Position numbers and translations under genes: made by a program. A stretch of DNA of 64,000 nt, taken from contig CM060853.1 in NCBI GenBank assembly GCA_030737835.1, positions 496,001-560,000 of the forward strand, read 5' to 3'. This stretch comes from Acorus gramineus. Taxonomy: Eukaryota; Streptophyta; Magnoliopsida; Acorales; Acoraceae. The notes beneath the pieces were generated by a model. That model searched no databases. It saw only the letters and a list, made by a program, of their open reading frames with translations, and was not told the DNA's origin. Shown here piece after piece: positions 1 through 8,671 of the stretch (position 1 is its first letter; the number at the start of each line of letters is the position of its first letter).

Positions 1-231
1 CGTTGGAGCGTTCTGGCAGTTTTTCATTTTTTTTTTGGTTTTCGATCGGAACCGCTAATTTTTTGGACTGTTAGCTATCGTACTAAGTTAGAGGACTCCG
101 ATTGGAAATCTAACTGCATATTTGGTGTTCTGGTACCATTTTAAGCCTCTCACGAAAATTTCGTCGAATTCCGGTAACGTTTCTGAAATTTCACAGTTTC
201 GGGGCGTATCCGGGTATTTTAAGTGACTTGC

Positions 232-238
232 TATATAA
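232..238 (+). promoter_or_regulatory. TATA box of LTR L0
   Basis: The heptamer TATATAA lies just downstream of the U3 core and about 30 bp upstream of the conserved block ACTATTCATCATCTTC, where transcription probably starts. Equivalent positions in other copies carry TATATAG, TATTTAAG or CTTAAAAG. The start site is inferred, not observed. Confidence 0.65.
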
Positions 239-619
239 GTGAGATCTAATTTTAGCTTGGCACTATTCATCATCTTCTTCCCTTAGCTTTCTCTCTCTCC
301 TTCTCCATTTTTCAAGCTTTTGAGCCCCTTAGAGCCCTCAAAGCTTAAAACCTAAAGCATAGGAAGTGTAGATCGGGTCCCGATCTACACCCCGGTGCTT
401 TGAAATCCCGATTCCAGCGAGTTTTGCCTCTTCTCCCCCCCCCTCTTTCTTCCCTGATTTGGGCCATTTCAGAGGCCAAGAGAGATCCGGGCGTTGGAAG
501 CCTTTTGGGAGAGGTTCCGGTGCGCGGAGAGCAACCGGACTTCCCTTCCTCCCCTTGGTAAGCCTCTTTTTCCTCTCTTTTCTTGTATAGATGTATGTTA
601 GGATGTTGGATTTGAGGTT

Positions 620-1620
620 GGGAGGTGGTCGGCGGCTGTGGGTGGCCGGAGGTGGGTGCTAGGTGGTCTGGGTAGGTAGGGTGGCTGTTCCGGGAGGGCT
701 GGCAGCAGGCACAGCAGGCTGGGGCACCAGGTGCCGGGCACGCATGTGCGTGCGCGCAGGCGTGCGCTCGGGTGGTGCTGCAGGCGTGCTGGGCGCGCTG
801 GGTAGGGCTAGCTGCCCCGGGTAGGCTGGGAGCAGGCGCACCAGTTTGTCGGGCGCGCGAGCGCGTGCGCGCGGGCGTGCGCTCGGGGGGTGCAGGGGGA
901 GGCATGCGGGTAGGCTGGCTGCGGGCTGTGCGAGCAGGGCAGGCCGGCTGAGCAGGCCATGCTCGGGCAGCTGGCAGGGGCCGCTCGGGCATCAGGCGGG
1001 CAGTGCCCAGGCGTGCAGGCGAGGGGTGCTTGGGCCACTCGGTGATGCGCGCAAGCAGGCAGCGCGGGCAGCAGCGCGGGCAGGCTGGCAGGCGTGCTGG
1101 GCGCGTGTTGCGGGGGCGTGCGCGTGGGCCCTGGGTGAGGGTCCCGGGTGCTGGGCGCTGAGCGTCGGGCGCTGGGTCGCGGATACCGGGTGCTGGGCGA
1201 GGGTGCTGAGCGCTGGGCGCGCGGGGCGCTGAGCGCTGGGCTGAGGCGCAGGCGTGCGCGCGGGTAGAGGCTGGTGGTGCGGGCGGAGTGCGCGGGGGAC
1301 GGAGCTGGTGGTGCGCGCGGGGCGTGGCGCTGGGCGCGCGGGGCGCGCGGGGCGTGCGGTGTGCTCGCGTGGTGCGCGCGGGGCGTGCAGGGTGCGCGCG
1401 GGCTGCTGCGGCGGGGCACAGTGGGCGCGCGGCGCACCGGGTGGCTCGGCTGCGGGTCCAGGTGTGCGGGCAGGGGTCCGACAGTGCGCCTGGGTGCGCG
1501 GGCTGAGGCGCGGCGGCGCGTCCGGGGGCGGGTGGCCGTGCGGGTGGTTGCCGTGGGTTCGGGAGTGAGTCGGGGTGCTCGGGCTAATGTGCGTACGGGC
1601 CGTATGTACATTTGCCCGAG
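620..1620 (+). other. GC-rich, CpG-rich block inside LTR L0
   Basis: About 1 kb of very G-rich, CpG-rich sequence on the plus strand. It generates long open frames on both strands rich in Arg, Ala, Gly and Pro, which I regard as composition artefacts. It lies between a splice-donor-like site at 558 (GTAAGC) and an acceptor-like TTGCAG ending at 1682, so it would be intronic. The same block recurs in every complete LTR in the window. Confidence 0.8.
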
Positions 1621-1682
1621 TGTTGGGTACTTTTAGATTGTTTTGTGTATTTTACTCACCAAGTTAAATGCCTGTCTTGCAG

Positions 1683-1718
1683 ATCTTGACGGACGGTCGC
1701 GCGACGACCCGGATTCCG
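1683..1718 (+). other. Exon-like island 2 in LTR L0
   Basis: A 36-nt island preceded by CTGTCTTGCAG and followed by GTGAGTGGG. Starting at its third base it reads LDGRSRDDPDS and leaves one base (g) for the next exon. The island and both splice-like edges are conserved in all family A LTRs here, while the sequences on both sides vary in length and content. Splicing is inferred from sequence only. Confidence 0.55.
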
Positions 1719-2022
1719 GTGAGTGGGACAATCCAACCCAGTAGAGAGGCGTTATACGCATTTGGGCGTATACCGACCTCTCCTGGGGCACCATGGATTT
1801 ATATTAACCGGTTGTAAAGTGTATTTCATGCGAGCATGATTTAAATGTAGAATGCATGTTACCCTAGACTTGTATGTTAGGGACTTGCACCCTTAGGATA
1901 TGTGTATGAGCCATGCATCTTGTCCCCCTGTTTTCATGCTAGGAAGCCTTGACCTATGCATGTGTCCTACTAGTTTATTTATTAAATTAAATGCTAGTAT
2001 TTGTTAAATCGCATGCTTTAGA

Positions 2023-2910
2023 TAATATTATAGGGAGGGGCCTTGCGAGGACAGCGGTGAGACCCGGGTTAGGGTACTCCGTGTTCCTTGTTTGGTTGTC
2101 GGGATGTCCTGTATCGGGACCTCATGCTGCCCTCCAAAGGTTCTTGTCCCAATAATATTATATCTCTAGTTGATAATTAATGATTTGTTCATTGTATGAT
2201 TATTAGCATAGTTAGTGAATATTATAGGGGAGGGGCCTCGCGAGGACAGCGGTGAGACCCGGGTTAGGGTACTCCGTGTTCCTTGTTTGGTTGTCGGGGT
2301 GTCCTATATCGGGAACTCACGCTGCCCTCCCGAGTTTCTTTCCCCCAATGATATTCAAACCTTGCTTTTATTATACATGTTTCCCCGCATCTTGGTTATG
2401 CGCCCTGGAGGAACTCTGAAGAATTCATGGCATTAGAATTGTAGAGATGCGTTGTCGGCGGATCCGAGTGGATCATATGCGTATGGATAGGTTGTTCTGT
2501 CCCCTTCATTGGATCCGGTAGAGGCTGCCCCAGCGTTAGAAAGGCCGTCCCTTCCAAGGGTTCCCATCAGTAGGCGCCTCCCGATATTTGTGACGGACTG
2601 TGCTGAAGTTGTGGGTGAGGGCTCCCATCAGTAGGCGCCTCCCGATATTTGTGACGGACTGTGCTGAAGTTGTGGGTGAAAGCCAAGCGGCCTACGGAGT
2701 GGAGGAGAGACTATCGGTGGACCAAGGGTGACCAACAGCCTAGTCAGTCCCAAAATCCTATGTCACCCATTGAAGGGTGAGGGTGAGGGTGTAGTGGGTT
2801 GGCGATGAGCGACCCACTGGAGTTGTGATTGGATGATTATCAGTCCCAAAATCCTATGTCACCCATTGAAGGGTGAGGGTGTAGTGGGTTGGCGATTGAG
2901 CGACCCACTG
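2023..2910 (+). repeat. Three stepwise tandem duplications in intron-like part of L0
   Basis: Three different local duplications occur in series. A block containing GAGACCCGGGTTAGGGTACT appears at about 2023-2160 and again at 2217-2352. A 61-bp unit starting CCCATCAGTAGGCGCC is repeated at 2563 and 2624. A unit starting CAGTCCCAAAATCC is repeated at 2745 and 2841. Other family A LTRs show one or two of these steps. Confidence 0.8.
2775..2798 (+). other. G-quadruplex-type motif in LTR
   Basis: Four GGG tracts separated by TGA, TGA and TGTAGT. They are preceded by a short hairpin (CACCC, six bases, GGGTG). The same arrangement is present, as CCC tracts on the plus strand, in the minus-oriented LTRs, for example near 19190, 29055 and 33475. 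Confidence 0.6.
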
Positions 2911-3016
2911 GTTTGAGTATTTGTTACCATTTTGTGGTTGTTAATAAGAGATTGTGGATTATTAAGATCTGAATTGTGGTCAATATTGTCTGTGATGCAT
3001 GGGTTGTGCTGTTCAC

Positions 3017-3031
3017 TGAGCGTGTGGCTCA
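3017..3031 (+). other. Conserved hairpin and branch-site-like motif upstream of acceptor
   Basis: TGAGC and GCTCA form a 5-bp stem with a 5-base loop, 24 bases before the acceptor-like CCCCAG ending at 3055. The downstream arm supplies CTCAC, a plausible plant branch-site sequence. Family B copies keep the stem but change the loop (TTGTA). Confidence 0.45.
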
Positions 3032-3055
3032 CCCCTCGCATATGTTTTTCCCCAG

Positions 3056-3114
3056 TTGCCACTGAGCCGGAGTCGGAGCAGCGGGAGGAGCTTTCCGAGG
3101 GATTCCTTCAGTAG
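3056..3114 (+). other. Exon-like island 3 in LTR L0, ends in stop codon
   Basis: Begins after TTTTTCCCCAG. If joined to the last base of island 2 it reads V, A, TEPESEQREELSEGFLQ and a TAG stop at 3112-3114. Homologous islands in the other family A LTRs are 53, 59 or 65 nt, so they differ by multiples of three and keep the frame open. No ATG was found upstream in this frame, so translation is uncertain. Confidence 0.5.
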
Positions 3115-3458
3115 CGGAGCAGCGCCACGTTCCGCGAGTACCAGAGGCTATCAGCATCCCTTCTTGGCAGTATGTATTTTATTTCCGTGCTTGGCACGCG
3201 TTTGTATATATTCAGTTGTATTTGTGTATATTGGCTCTCACAGGACAGATGATTGAGTATCGAGTCTGTAGTATGTTTATTTACAGATTCAGTCTTTTGC
3301 TTCCGCATTTGGTGTATATATCATGCCAGCCCCCTTTGTTGTCTGTGTGTCATTCTGGTTGCTTGTGTATGATATATTGTTGACCTCCTGTGTAGTTCTG
3401 ATATTTTATATACACTTGCCGCGTCCCGGGGACGGCCGCCCTGGGGCCTGACAAAAGT

Positions 3459-3471
3459 TGGTATCAGAGCC
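3459..3471 (+). promoter_or_regulatory. Primer-binding site, initiator tRNA-Met type
   Basis: TGGTATCAGAGCC, complementary to the 3' end of plant initiator tRNA-Met. It starts six bases after the LTR end. The identical spacing and sequence recur in E1 and E2. Confidence 0.9.
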
Positions 3472-3572
3472 TGGTCCTGTCAGAGCCAATTGTCTTCCTT
3501 TCGTAGAGATGAGTCCTAGGATTTCTATATGAGTATTCTGATCCTAGTGTCTGGTTTTCTTAGGGTGCTGAT

Positions 3573-3761
3573 ATGCCTCCTCGCAGAGGACGGCGCGGAC
3601 GAGGTCCCTCTCGGTCTTTGGAGGTTTCCGGACCTACCAGAGACGAGGATGCTACCGGAGAGCCCTTGACGCAGGAGCCTCCTGCTTGGGAGCGTGCTTT
3701 CACTCGGTTGGCTGATTTGGTGGAGGCCCAGACCAGAGCATTGGCAGAGCAGGCTAGAGAG
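3573..3761 (+). pseudogene. gag: gag N-terminal stub (Tekay-type gypsy)
   Basis: Starts [20 protein letters not shown], almost identical to the gag starts at 12160 (+) and 50882 (-). The open frame is lost about 63 codons in, where the sequence changes abruptly to the start region of an opposite-strand family A LTR. The basic, Arg-rich N-terminus is what remains; the capsid-like and zinc-knuckle parts are gone. The rest of the element was removed by deletion or recombination. Confidence 0.85.
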
Positions 3762-4151
3762 ACTAATATAAAGTCAACACTTAGATTAATGTTAACCAAG
3801 GTTAATTAGGGCTTAAGGCATGATTAGATGAGTTAAGTGGGTTTTGACTTGGGTCAACCCAACCACAAATAAAAACAAAAAGGGTTGACCAAGTCATGGG
3901 CCCACTTTGACCAAGTCAACTCTCCCAATGGCCTGAGACGTTACCGGAATTCGATGCAATTTTCATGAGCGGCTTGGAATGGCACCAGGGCACATAATAT
4001 GCAGTTACATTTTCAATCGGAGCCCTCAATCTCATGGCGATAGCTAACAGCCCAAAATTTTAGCGGTTCCGATCAAAAAATGAAAAAAACTGAAAAACTG
4101 CCAGAATAGTCCAATGGTTACCAGAAGGTTAAAAGTGACACATATATAACA
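3762..4151 (-). mobile_element. Family A LTR fragment (L1), first ~390 bp
   Basis: Reads on the minus strand from TGTTATATATGTGTCAC (ending at plus coordinate 4151) through the U3 core into the TTGAC-rich module. It stops where the gag stub begins. There is no second LTR end or target duplication on the left, so this is a truncated insertion. On the right it abuts family B LTR sequence at ATTCG. Confidence 0.8.
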
Positions 4152-5390
4152 ATTCGTTATCGTCGATATGTAATTATCAAGAGTAGTTGACTTTCCCATT
4201 GGGTTCTCTTTGCGAACGTGGGGTGCTTCCTCTCGACATTGTCTTGCGTCGAAACCACCCTAGCGTCGAAGCTGTCCTGTTTGGTGTCACCACTTGTAGG
4301 TGCTACCGATGCGTATCGCGGTACACATCTGGCTGAAGTACTGATCATGGAAGGCCGACAGGTAGAGGCTAAGCGGGAGAGGGCTACCGGATGATATCGC
4401 GAGTGTGGAGTCGTTCTCCCCTTTGTTGGATCCGTGTTGAAGCTGTCATGATAGAGGGCTCCCACCTGTAGGTACTACCGATGCGTTCGGCAGATGTACT
4501 GATCATGGGAGTATACCAGGTAGAGGCTACCCGGGAGAGGGCTACCGGATGACGAAGGGTGTAGAGCATAAGGATTATCCCAAAAGTCCCTAGGGTCACC
4601 CCTCCGGGGGCTAGGGTGAGGATGAGTTGAAGTCACGTCGTCACGTGACCCTAATACCCATCGAGTATACTCTGGGTATGCTACTCCTAACGCTTGAGGT
4701 ATCGAAGTATAGCTCTACCTCGTAGCGGATGGACTCGTTGTGTTTTGTTATCCAGCAATACCATGTGTTATGGCTAACAATTGTTCCTCCCCGTGTGTCC
4801 CAAGAGCCTCTCTCCAGGAGTGAGGGCGAGGGCGAGGGCGAGGTATGGTCGCGCCGTCGCGTGACCTTGTTATCCGTTGGGTTTCTACCCACGTTTTTCC
4901 TTGAAAGGAAGTTGCCTTAGTAATGAATTGTTGTTATGGTGTTTGGTTTCCAGCCACTCACTGAGCTTGTAGCTCACCCCTCGCGTACTGTTTCTTTTTC
5001 AGGGGCAATGTTGGGTGTGGAGCTGGAGCTTCCCTATGGTGGGGTTCGAGTTAGTGGAGTGTCCCGTCCGGCGGTTGGCGAGTGCGAGGATGTCAGCAGT
5101 CCTAGTGTCATTTATGTATTTGAAATCGTGCGTGTTGCACTGGTTGTACTTTATTTGGACTAGACTTGGCTCTCACAGGACAGTGATTGTGTATTCGAGT
5201 CTGTAATAATGTTTTTGGTTTACAGACTTATTGATATCTTTATGCTTTCGCATTTTAGTTGAGCTATCAGTTATCATTGTTTTGCTACCTTTGTGTGTTA
5301 TTTATTGGAGTCATTGTTGACCTCTTGTAATTGATAGTTGATACTTTATATATTACCACGTCTCGGTGACGGTCGCCCTGGGGCGTGACA
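4152..5390 (+). mobile_element. B1 5' LTR, right-hand part (family B)
   Basis: Matches by eye the last ~1.26 kb of the B1 3' LTR (about 22760-24019), including the CACTGAGC...GCTCACCCC motif and the acceptor-like TTTTTCAG near 5000. It ends in GGGGCGTGACA at 5390 and is followed by a primer-binding site. The left part of this LTR is absent because family A sequence interrupts it at 4151. Confidence 0.85.
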
Positions 5391-5395
5391 AAAGT

Positions 5396-5408
5396 TGGTG
5401 TCAGAGCC
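5396..5408 (+). promoter_or_regulatory. Primer-binding site of B1 (variant)
   Basis: TGGTGTCAGAGCC differs from the initiator tRNA-Met match in E1 and E2 at one base (G for A). It sits at the same six-base spacing from the LTR end. The change may be decay by C-to-T on the other strand. Confidence 0.8.
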
Positions 5409-5502
5409 TGGTCCTGTCAGAGCCTAAGTCTAGTCGTATAGATGAGTTGTAGGATTGTCATCCGAGTACTCTGGTTTTAGAAGTTCATCTTAGGTTGCTG
5501 AC

Positions 5503-5580
5503 ATGCCTCCTCGCATCCATGGACGTGGACGTGGCCACCCCTGGACCCCCCTTAATTTGTCGATTGGTTTGACTGAATAG
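5503..5580 (+). pseudogene. gag: gag start remnant of B1
   Basis: An ATG in the expected position opens MPPRIHGRGRGHPWTPL and reaches a stop at 5578-5580 after 25 codons. The MPPR start and the Arg-Gly run match the gag N-termini of the family A elements. The remainder of gag is not recognisable here, so the gene is dead. Confidence 0.65.
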
Positions 5581-5589
5581 GGTCAGTTG

Positions 5590-6500
5590 TTGGGTCCCTT
5601 GTTGTGGGATTAAGGCTTGGGCATGAGTTTCCAGCCAGTAGTATGATAGTGATGGATTTGTTGCAATTTCTAAGGTACGGATCGCGTCTCGATAATAGAG
5701 CTTCGTTCCCGTGCATCGGTATTGCTAGTAACCATGGAGTTTATGTACGGCACCGGCTTCTAGTTTTGAGGATGTGGCGTTTTTATCATTAATGGGTGAT
5801 GTCTTCTTCCATTTTCCTGATCGGGATTAAGGGGCCTTGTGGGGTCATCGTTAAGACCCGGGCTAGGGTACTCCGTGTTCCTTGTTCGGTTGTCGGAATA
5901 TCCTACATAAGGACCTCATGGTGCCCTTTGAAGGGATTCTTTTCCCCAGTAAGGGAATAGCTTTGAAACATCTGCTTGATGATCGCCTTCCCTCTCGCTT
6001 GGAAGGTGCTGTAGCAAGTGGTGTTGCGTACGATCGGGATTGGGTGCATCCTTTTGCAGCTTGGTGGGCGATTTCTTATGGACTGGGTTCCGTAGCCAAA
6101 TCTGGAGTCACTTTGATATATCATCGTCCATTATAGCCACCCGGTAGAGGCTAGAGCCCTGTGAGGTGCACCCAGATGCTATCCAGGATGCTTGTTGGTG
6201 TGCCCATATGGCAGAGATAGTGGGCATGGGAGGCTACCAGGTAGAGGCCACGCCAGGAGAGTGCTACCGGATGATGTCGAGAGCGTGGACTCTCCGTGAT
6301 GAATCTGCCCATTGAGTGTAGGATGTTGGAGTTCCAATCGTTGTAGTTGGGCGATCAGTTGGTGGCGGCATGTGAAGCACAGTTCTCGATACTGTCGCGT
6401 TTTGCCCCCACATTGGTTGCAAATGAGGAGACGCAATGCTAGCGTTCGTGATGGGACTCAACCGCCATATCAGGTAGATGACGTCGCATAGGCGTTGTCG
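5590..6500 (+). other. LTR-derived cassette inside the B1 interior
   Basis: This stretch lies where gag and protease should be, but it resembles the LTR intron-like parts. Around 5797-5950 it carries GATGTCTTCTTCC, GGATTAAGGGGCCTTGT and GGGCTAGGGTACTCCGTG. Around 6135-6310 it carries the CAGGTAGAGGC and GAGAGTGCTACCGGATGAT motifs of family B LTRs. A closely similar cassette lies in E1 at about 13560-14340. Confidence 0.6.
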
Positions 6501-6639
6501 GGGTTCGACGACCTCCTGTTGCACGTCTTACGGATTAAGTGCAGTTGTGTGGCTTACCCAGCGTGTCAGGGTCATCATGAGCGCCAGGCCGAGGAGCATC
6601 GAGATGCTCGAGGAGCGGAATTTGGACTTAATCGTTCGA

Positions 6640-6765
6640 GGAGTTGTTTTGATATTCCCGTAGGGGTTGAAGATCAGGTACCCCTTGCCGCGAATTGATG
6701 ATCTGTTTGACCAGCTCTGGGAGCCAGTGTCTGCTTTTAGATCGATCTTCGCGTGGGGTACCACA
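6640..6765 (+). pseudogene. pol: Reverse transcriptase remnant of B1
   Basis: Contains the equivalent of the E2 segment [16 protein letters not shown] (here [13 protein letters not shown], about 6675-6716), just before the first RT catalytic block. The surrounding sequence carries frameshifts and stops, and the FIDD block is not found. It identifies the interior as gypsy pol but is non-functional. Confidence 0.65.
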
Positions 6766-7029
6766 ATTGGAGATCCGGGAGTTAGGCATTCTGTTGATGA
6801 CCGTTTCAGGTACTAGGAGTTTTAAGTACTGCCGTCAAGGTTGATGAATGCGCCGGATGCCTTCGGGGATCTCAAAAGTTTTATTGGGTCTCCGTGGACT
6901 ACTATGGGGTAGTCTTCGTTGAGGTGGTCAATGTAAAGGTGATATGGGTAACTTCGTTCCCCTTGGTTGGCATGCCCTCAGGCAAAGTTTGAGAATCATC
7001 ATCACGTTGGAAAGCGTCAGTCCATCAAG

Positions 7030-7560
7030 TTTCCTTAGTGGATGTGGGAGTGGGTTATCATGGATTGTTTCGGACTCACTAAATTCATGTTCGGGTCGTG
7101 ATGCCGTCTAGGTGATCATTGACTGACTGACTAAGTCCGCGCTTCCCTCGCTATCTGATTGATTGACTCTCTGGATGCCCTTGCGCGGGTATTCGCCTTC
7201 GCAATTTTATGTCTTCATTGCACTCCGGTCGGCGCTATTTTGGGTTGAGACGCGAGGGTTACTTCGGGGCGCTGGCGTAGCCTTAAGTTGGCTTTGGCGT
7301 GAGCCCCCATTTTAAAGTATAGTGTTTCATCACTGACGGATGACCATGCAAAGAGGATGATTCAGACCTTGGAGGACATGCTAAGTGCCTGCGTGCTTGA
7401 CTTGGAGTGGTTGGGTGAAGCACCACCCATTTGGTTGGGTTTGCGTACAAGACGACTACTATTCGAGCATCCAGAGGGAACTAAAAAGGGCACTCTATGG
7501 GCACAGTTTTATACCTCCCTAGTGTTGGGACGGTTGAGGAGTGCCAGTAGGAGGGGCTAT
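7030..7560 (+). pseudogene. pol: Integrase core remnant of B1
   Basis: Broken frames match the E2 integrase core. The piece [17 protein letters not shown] has a decayed counterpart at about 7160-7210, and [15 protein letters not shown] corresponds to [15 protein letters not shown] at about 7340-7385. That region should contain the catalytic Glu of the DDE triad, which appears replaced (SER to AKR). Multiple stops are present. The segment then runs as an open frame to 7575. Confidence 0.65.
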
Positions 7561-8050
7561 AAGTTATTTATTTGACCTTGCGGTGGCCAGGTTGGTTTGT
7601 GTGTGCATCTGCACCTCCCGGAACCGACAGAAGGGCTACGCAGGTCATCATCGCCAGGAGCATACCTTCGAGTTTGGCGACCATATTTTCCTAAAGGTGT
7701 CCCAATTCGAGGGCATCCTCATTTTTGACGATCGGGGTAAGTTGAGTTGGCCTTCATCGGACTGGTTCTCGTGCTTGAGTGGATTGGGGAGGTGGCTTGT
7801 CATGTAGCCTTTCCCCCATAGCTGGCTCATGCCCACGACATCGTCCTTGTCTCATATCTGAGGCGTTATGTCCATGATCCTGCTCATGTCATTCCGTTCG
7901 ACCGCCTCATCCTCGAGCTGGATTTGTCGTTCGTGGTTGGACCAACACGAGAAGTGGCTCCATGCTAAGACCGTTCCTTTGATTAAAGTGTGTCGGTAGC
8001 ACTGGATTAGTGCATAGACCACTTAGGAGCAGAAGGTCTATGCATGATAC
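7560..8050 (+). pseudogene. pol: Integrase C-terminus and chromodomain remnant of B1
   Basis: Frames around 7620-7730 match the E2 segment with HTFEFGDHIFLKVS, the region before the GPY/F module. Further on, [16 protein letters not shown] (about 7860-7905) matches the E2 stretch leading into the chromodomain. Later parts are interrupted by stops. The order relative to the PPT at 8107 is as expected for a chromovirus. Confidence 0.65.
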
Positions 8051-8106
8051 TTCTACATTCTGTATTCCCTTTTGGGTTTCCTTAAATTTCGAGGACTAAA
8101 TTTTCT

Positions 8107-8119
8107 AAGGGGGGAAGAA
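8107..8119 (+). promoter_or_regulatory. Polypurine tract of B1
   Basis: AAGGGGGGAAGAA immediately precedes the TGTTATGCC start of the 3' LTR, the expected plus-strand priming site for reverse transcription. Confidence 0.85.
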
Positions 8120-8671
8120 TGTTATGCCTGTGTCATTCGGAGCCTTATTTTTTTTCGATCGGAGTCGCTAAAATTTTGGCTTTTAGCTACCTGCGGGAGT
8201 TGGAGTACTCTGATTAAAAATCTAACTGTATATTATGGGATCTGGTACTGTTTGGTCATACCCATAAATAATTCATCGAATTCCGGTAACGTTTTGAAAA
8301 ATATGCAGTTCCGAACCGTATCCAGGTTTTGAGAGTTCCTGGTTTGGTTGGTCGAATAGTGTTAGATATTTTGGTGAATATGGTGACCTTTGGTAACCTC
8401 ACCCCCCTTGCTTAATGGTTAAGCAACCTTTTGGTTATTTAGAGTGTTAGTGGGTGAGTTTGGGTTAAGCTTACCTCCCTCGTTTTCCATTACACTCACC
8501 CCCCCCCCCCAAGTTGAGAAAATCTCTCTCTCTCACACACTCTCTTACTCTCGTCTCCCTCTCTTTTGGCTCTCTTTCTCTCTTTCACACCCCCCTTGTG
8601 TTTGATAAAACGCCAAGGAGAAGAAGATGGAGCAAGAAGAGAAAGTGCAAGTGCAAGACTAGGTGAGTGTG

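Larger units (their letters stand above)
1..3453 (+). mobile_element. Family A LTR (L0), 5' LTR of a truncated gypsy element; left end outside window
   Basis: The window opens roughly 45 bp inside a family A LTR, judged against the complete copies at 8672 and 14867, and the LTR ends in CTGACA at 3453. It is followed at once by a primer-binding site and a gag start, so it is a 5' LTR. From left to right it holds the U3 core shared with all other copies (1-225), a TATA box, a CT-rich leader, a GC-rich block, exon-like islands and a TG-rich tail with features of a plant polyadenylation region. The U3 goes straight from the core to the TATA box without the TTGAC-rich module seen in several other family A copies. 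Confidence 0.9.

Noticed and set aside
345..1636. Long open frames on both strands rich in Arg, Ala, Pro and Gly (also at 9293-10206, 15321-16392, 30121-31044, 34697-35857, 44606-45607, 52505-53312, 54623-55396, 58154-59097, 60730-61328).
   Set aside because: They coincide with GC-rich LTR blocks, occur in several phases at once on both strands, lack domains, and change register between copies. They are composition artefacts.
3056..3256. Alternative open phase through island 3 of L0 (LPLSRSRSSGRSF and onward).
   Set aside because: The same phase contains stops in S1, S2, S5 and S6, unlike the ELPEGLQQ phase.
6179..6436. Minus-strand frame with CNQCGGKTRQYRELCFTC, resembling a zinc-binding motif.
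   Set aside because: It lies in the LTR-derived cassette of the decayed B1 element, is antisense to the element, and has no homologue elsewhere in the window.
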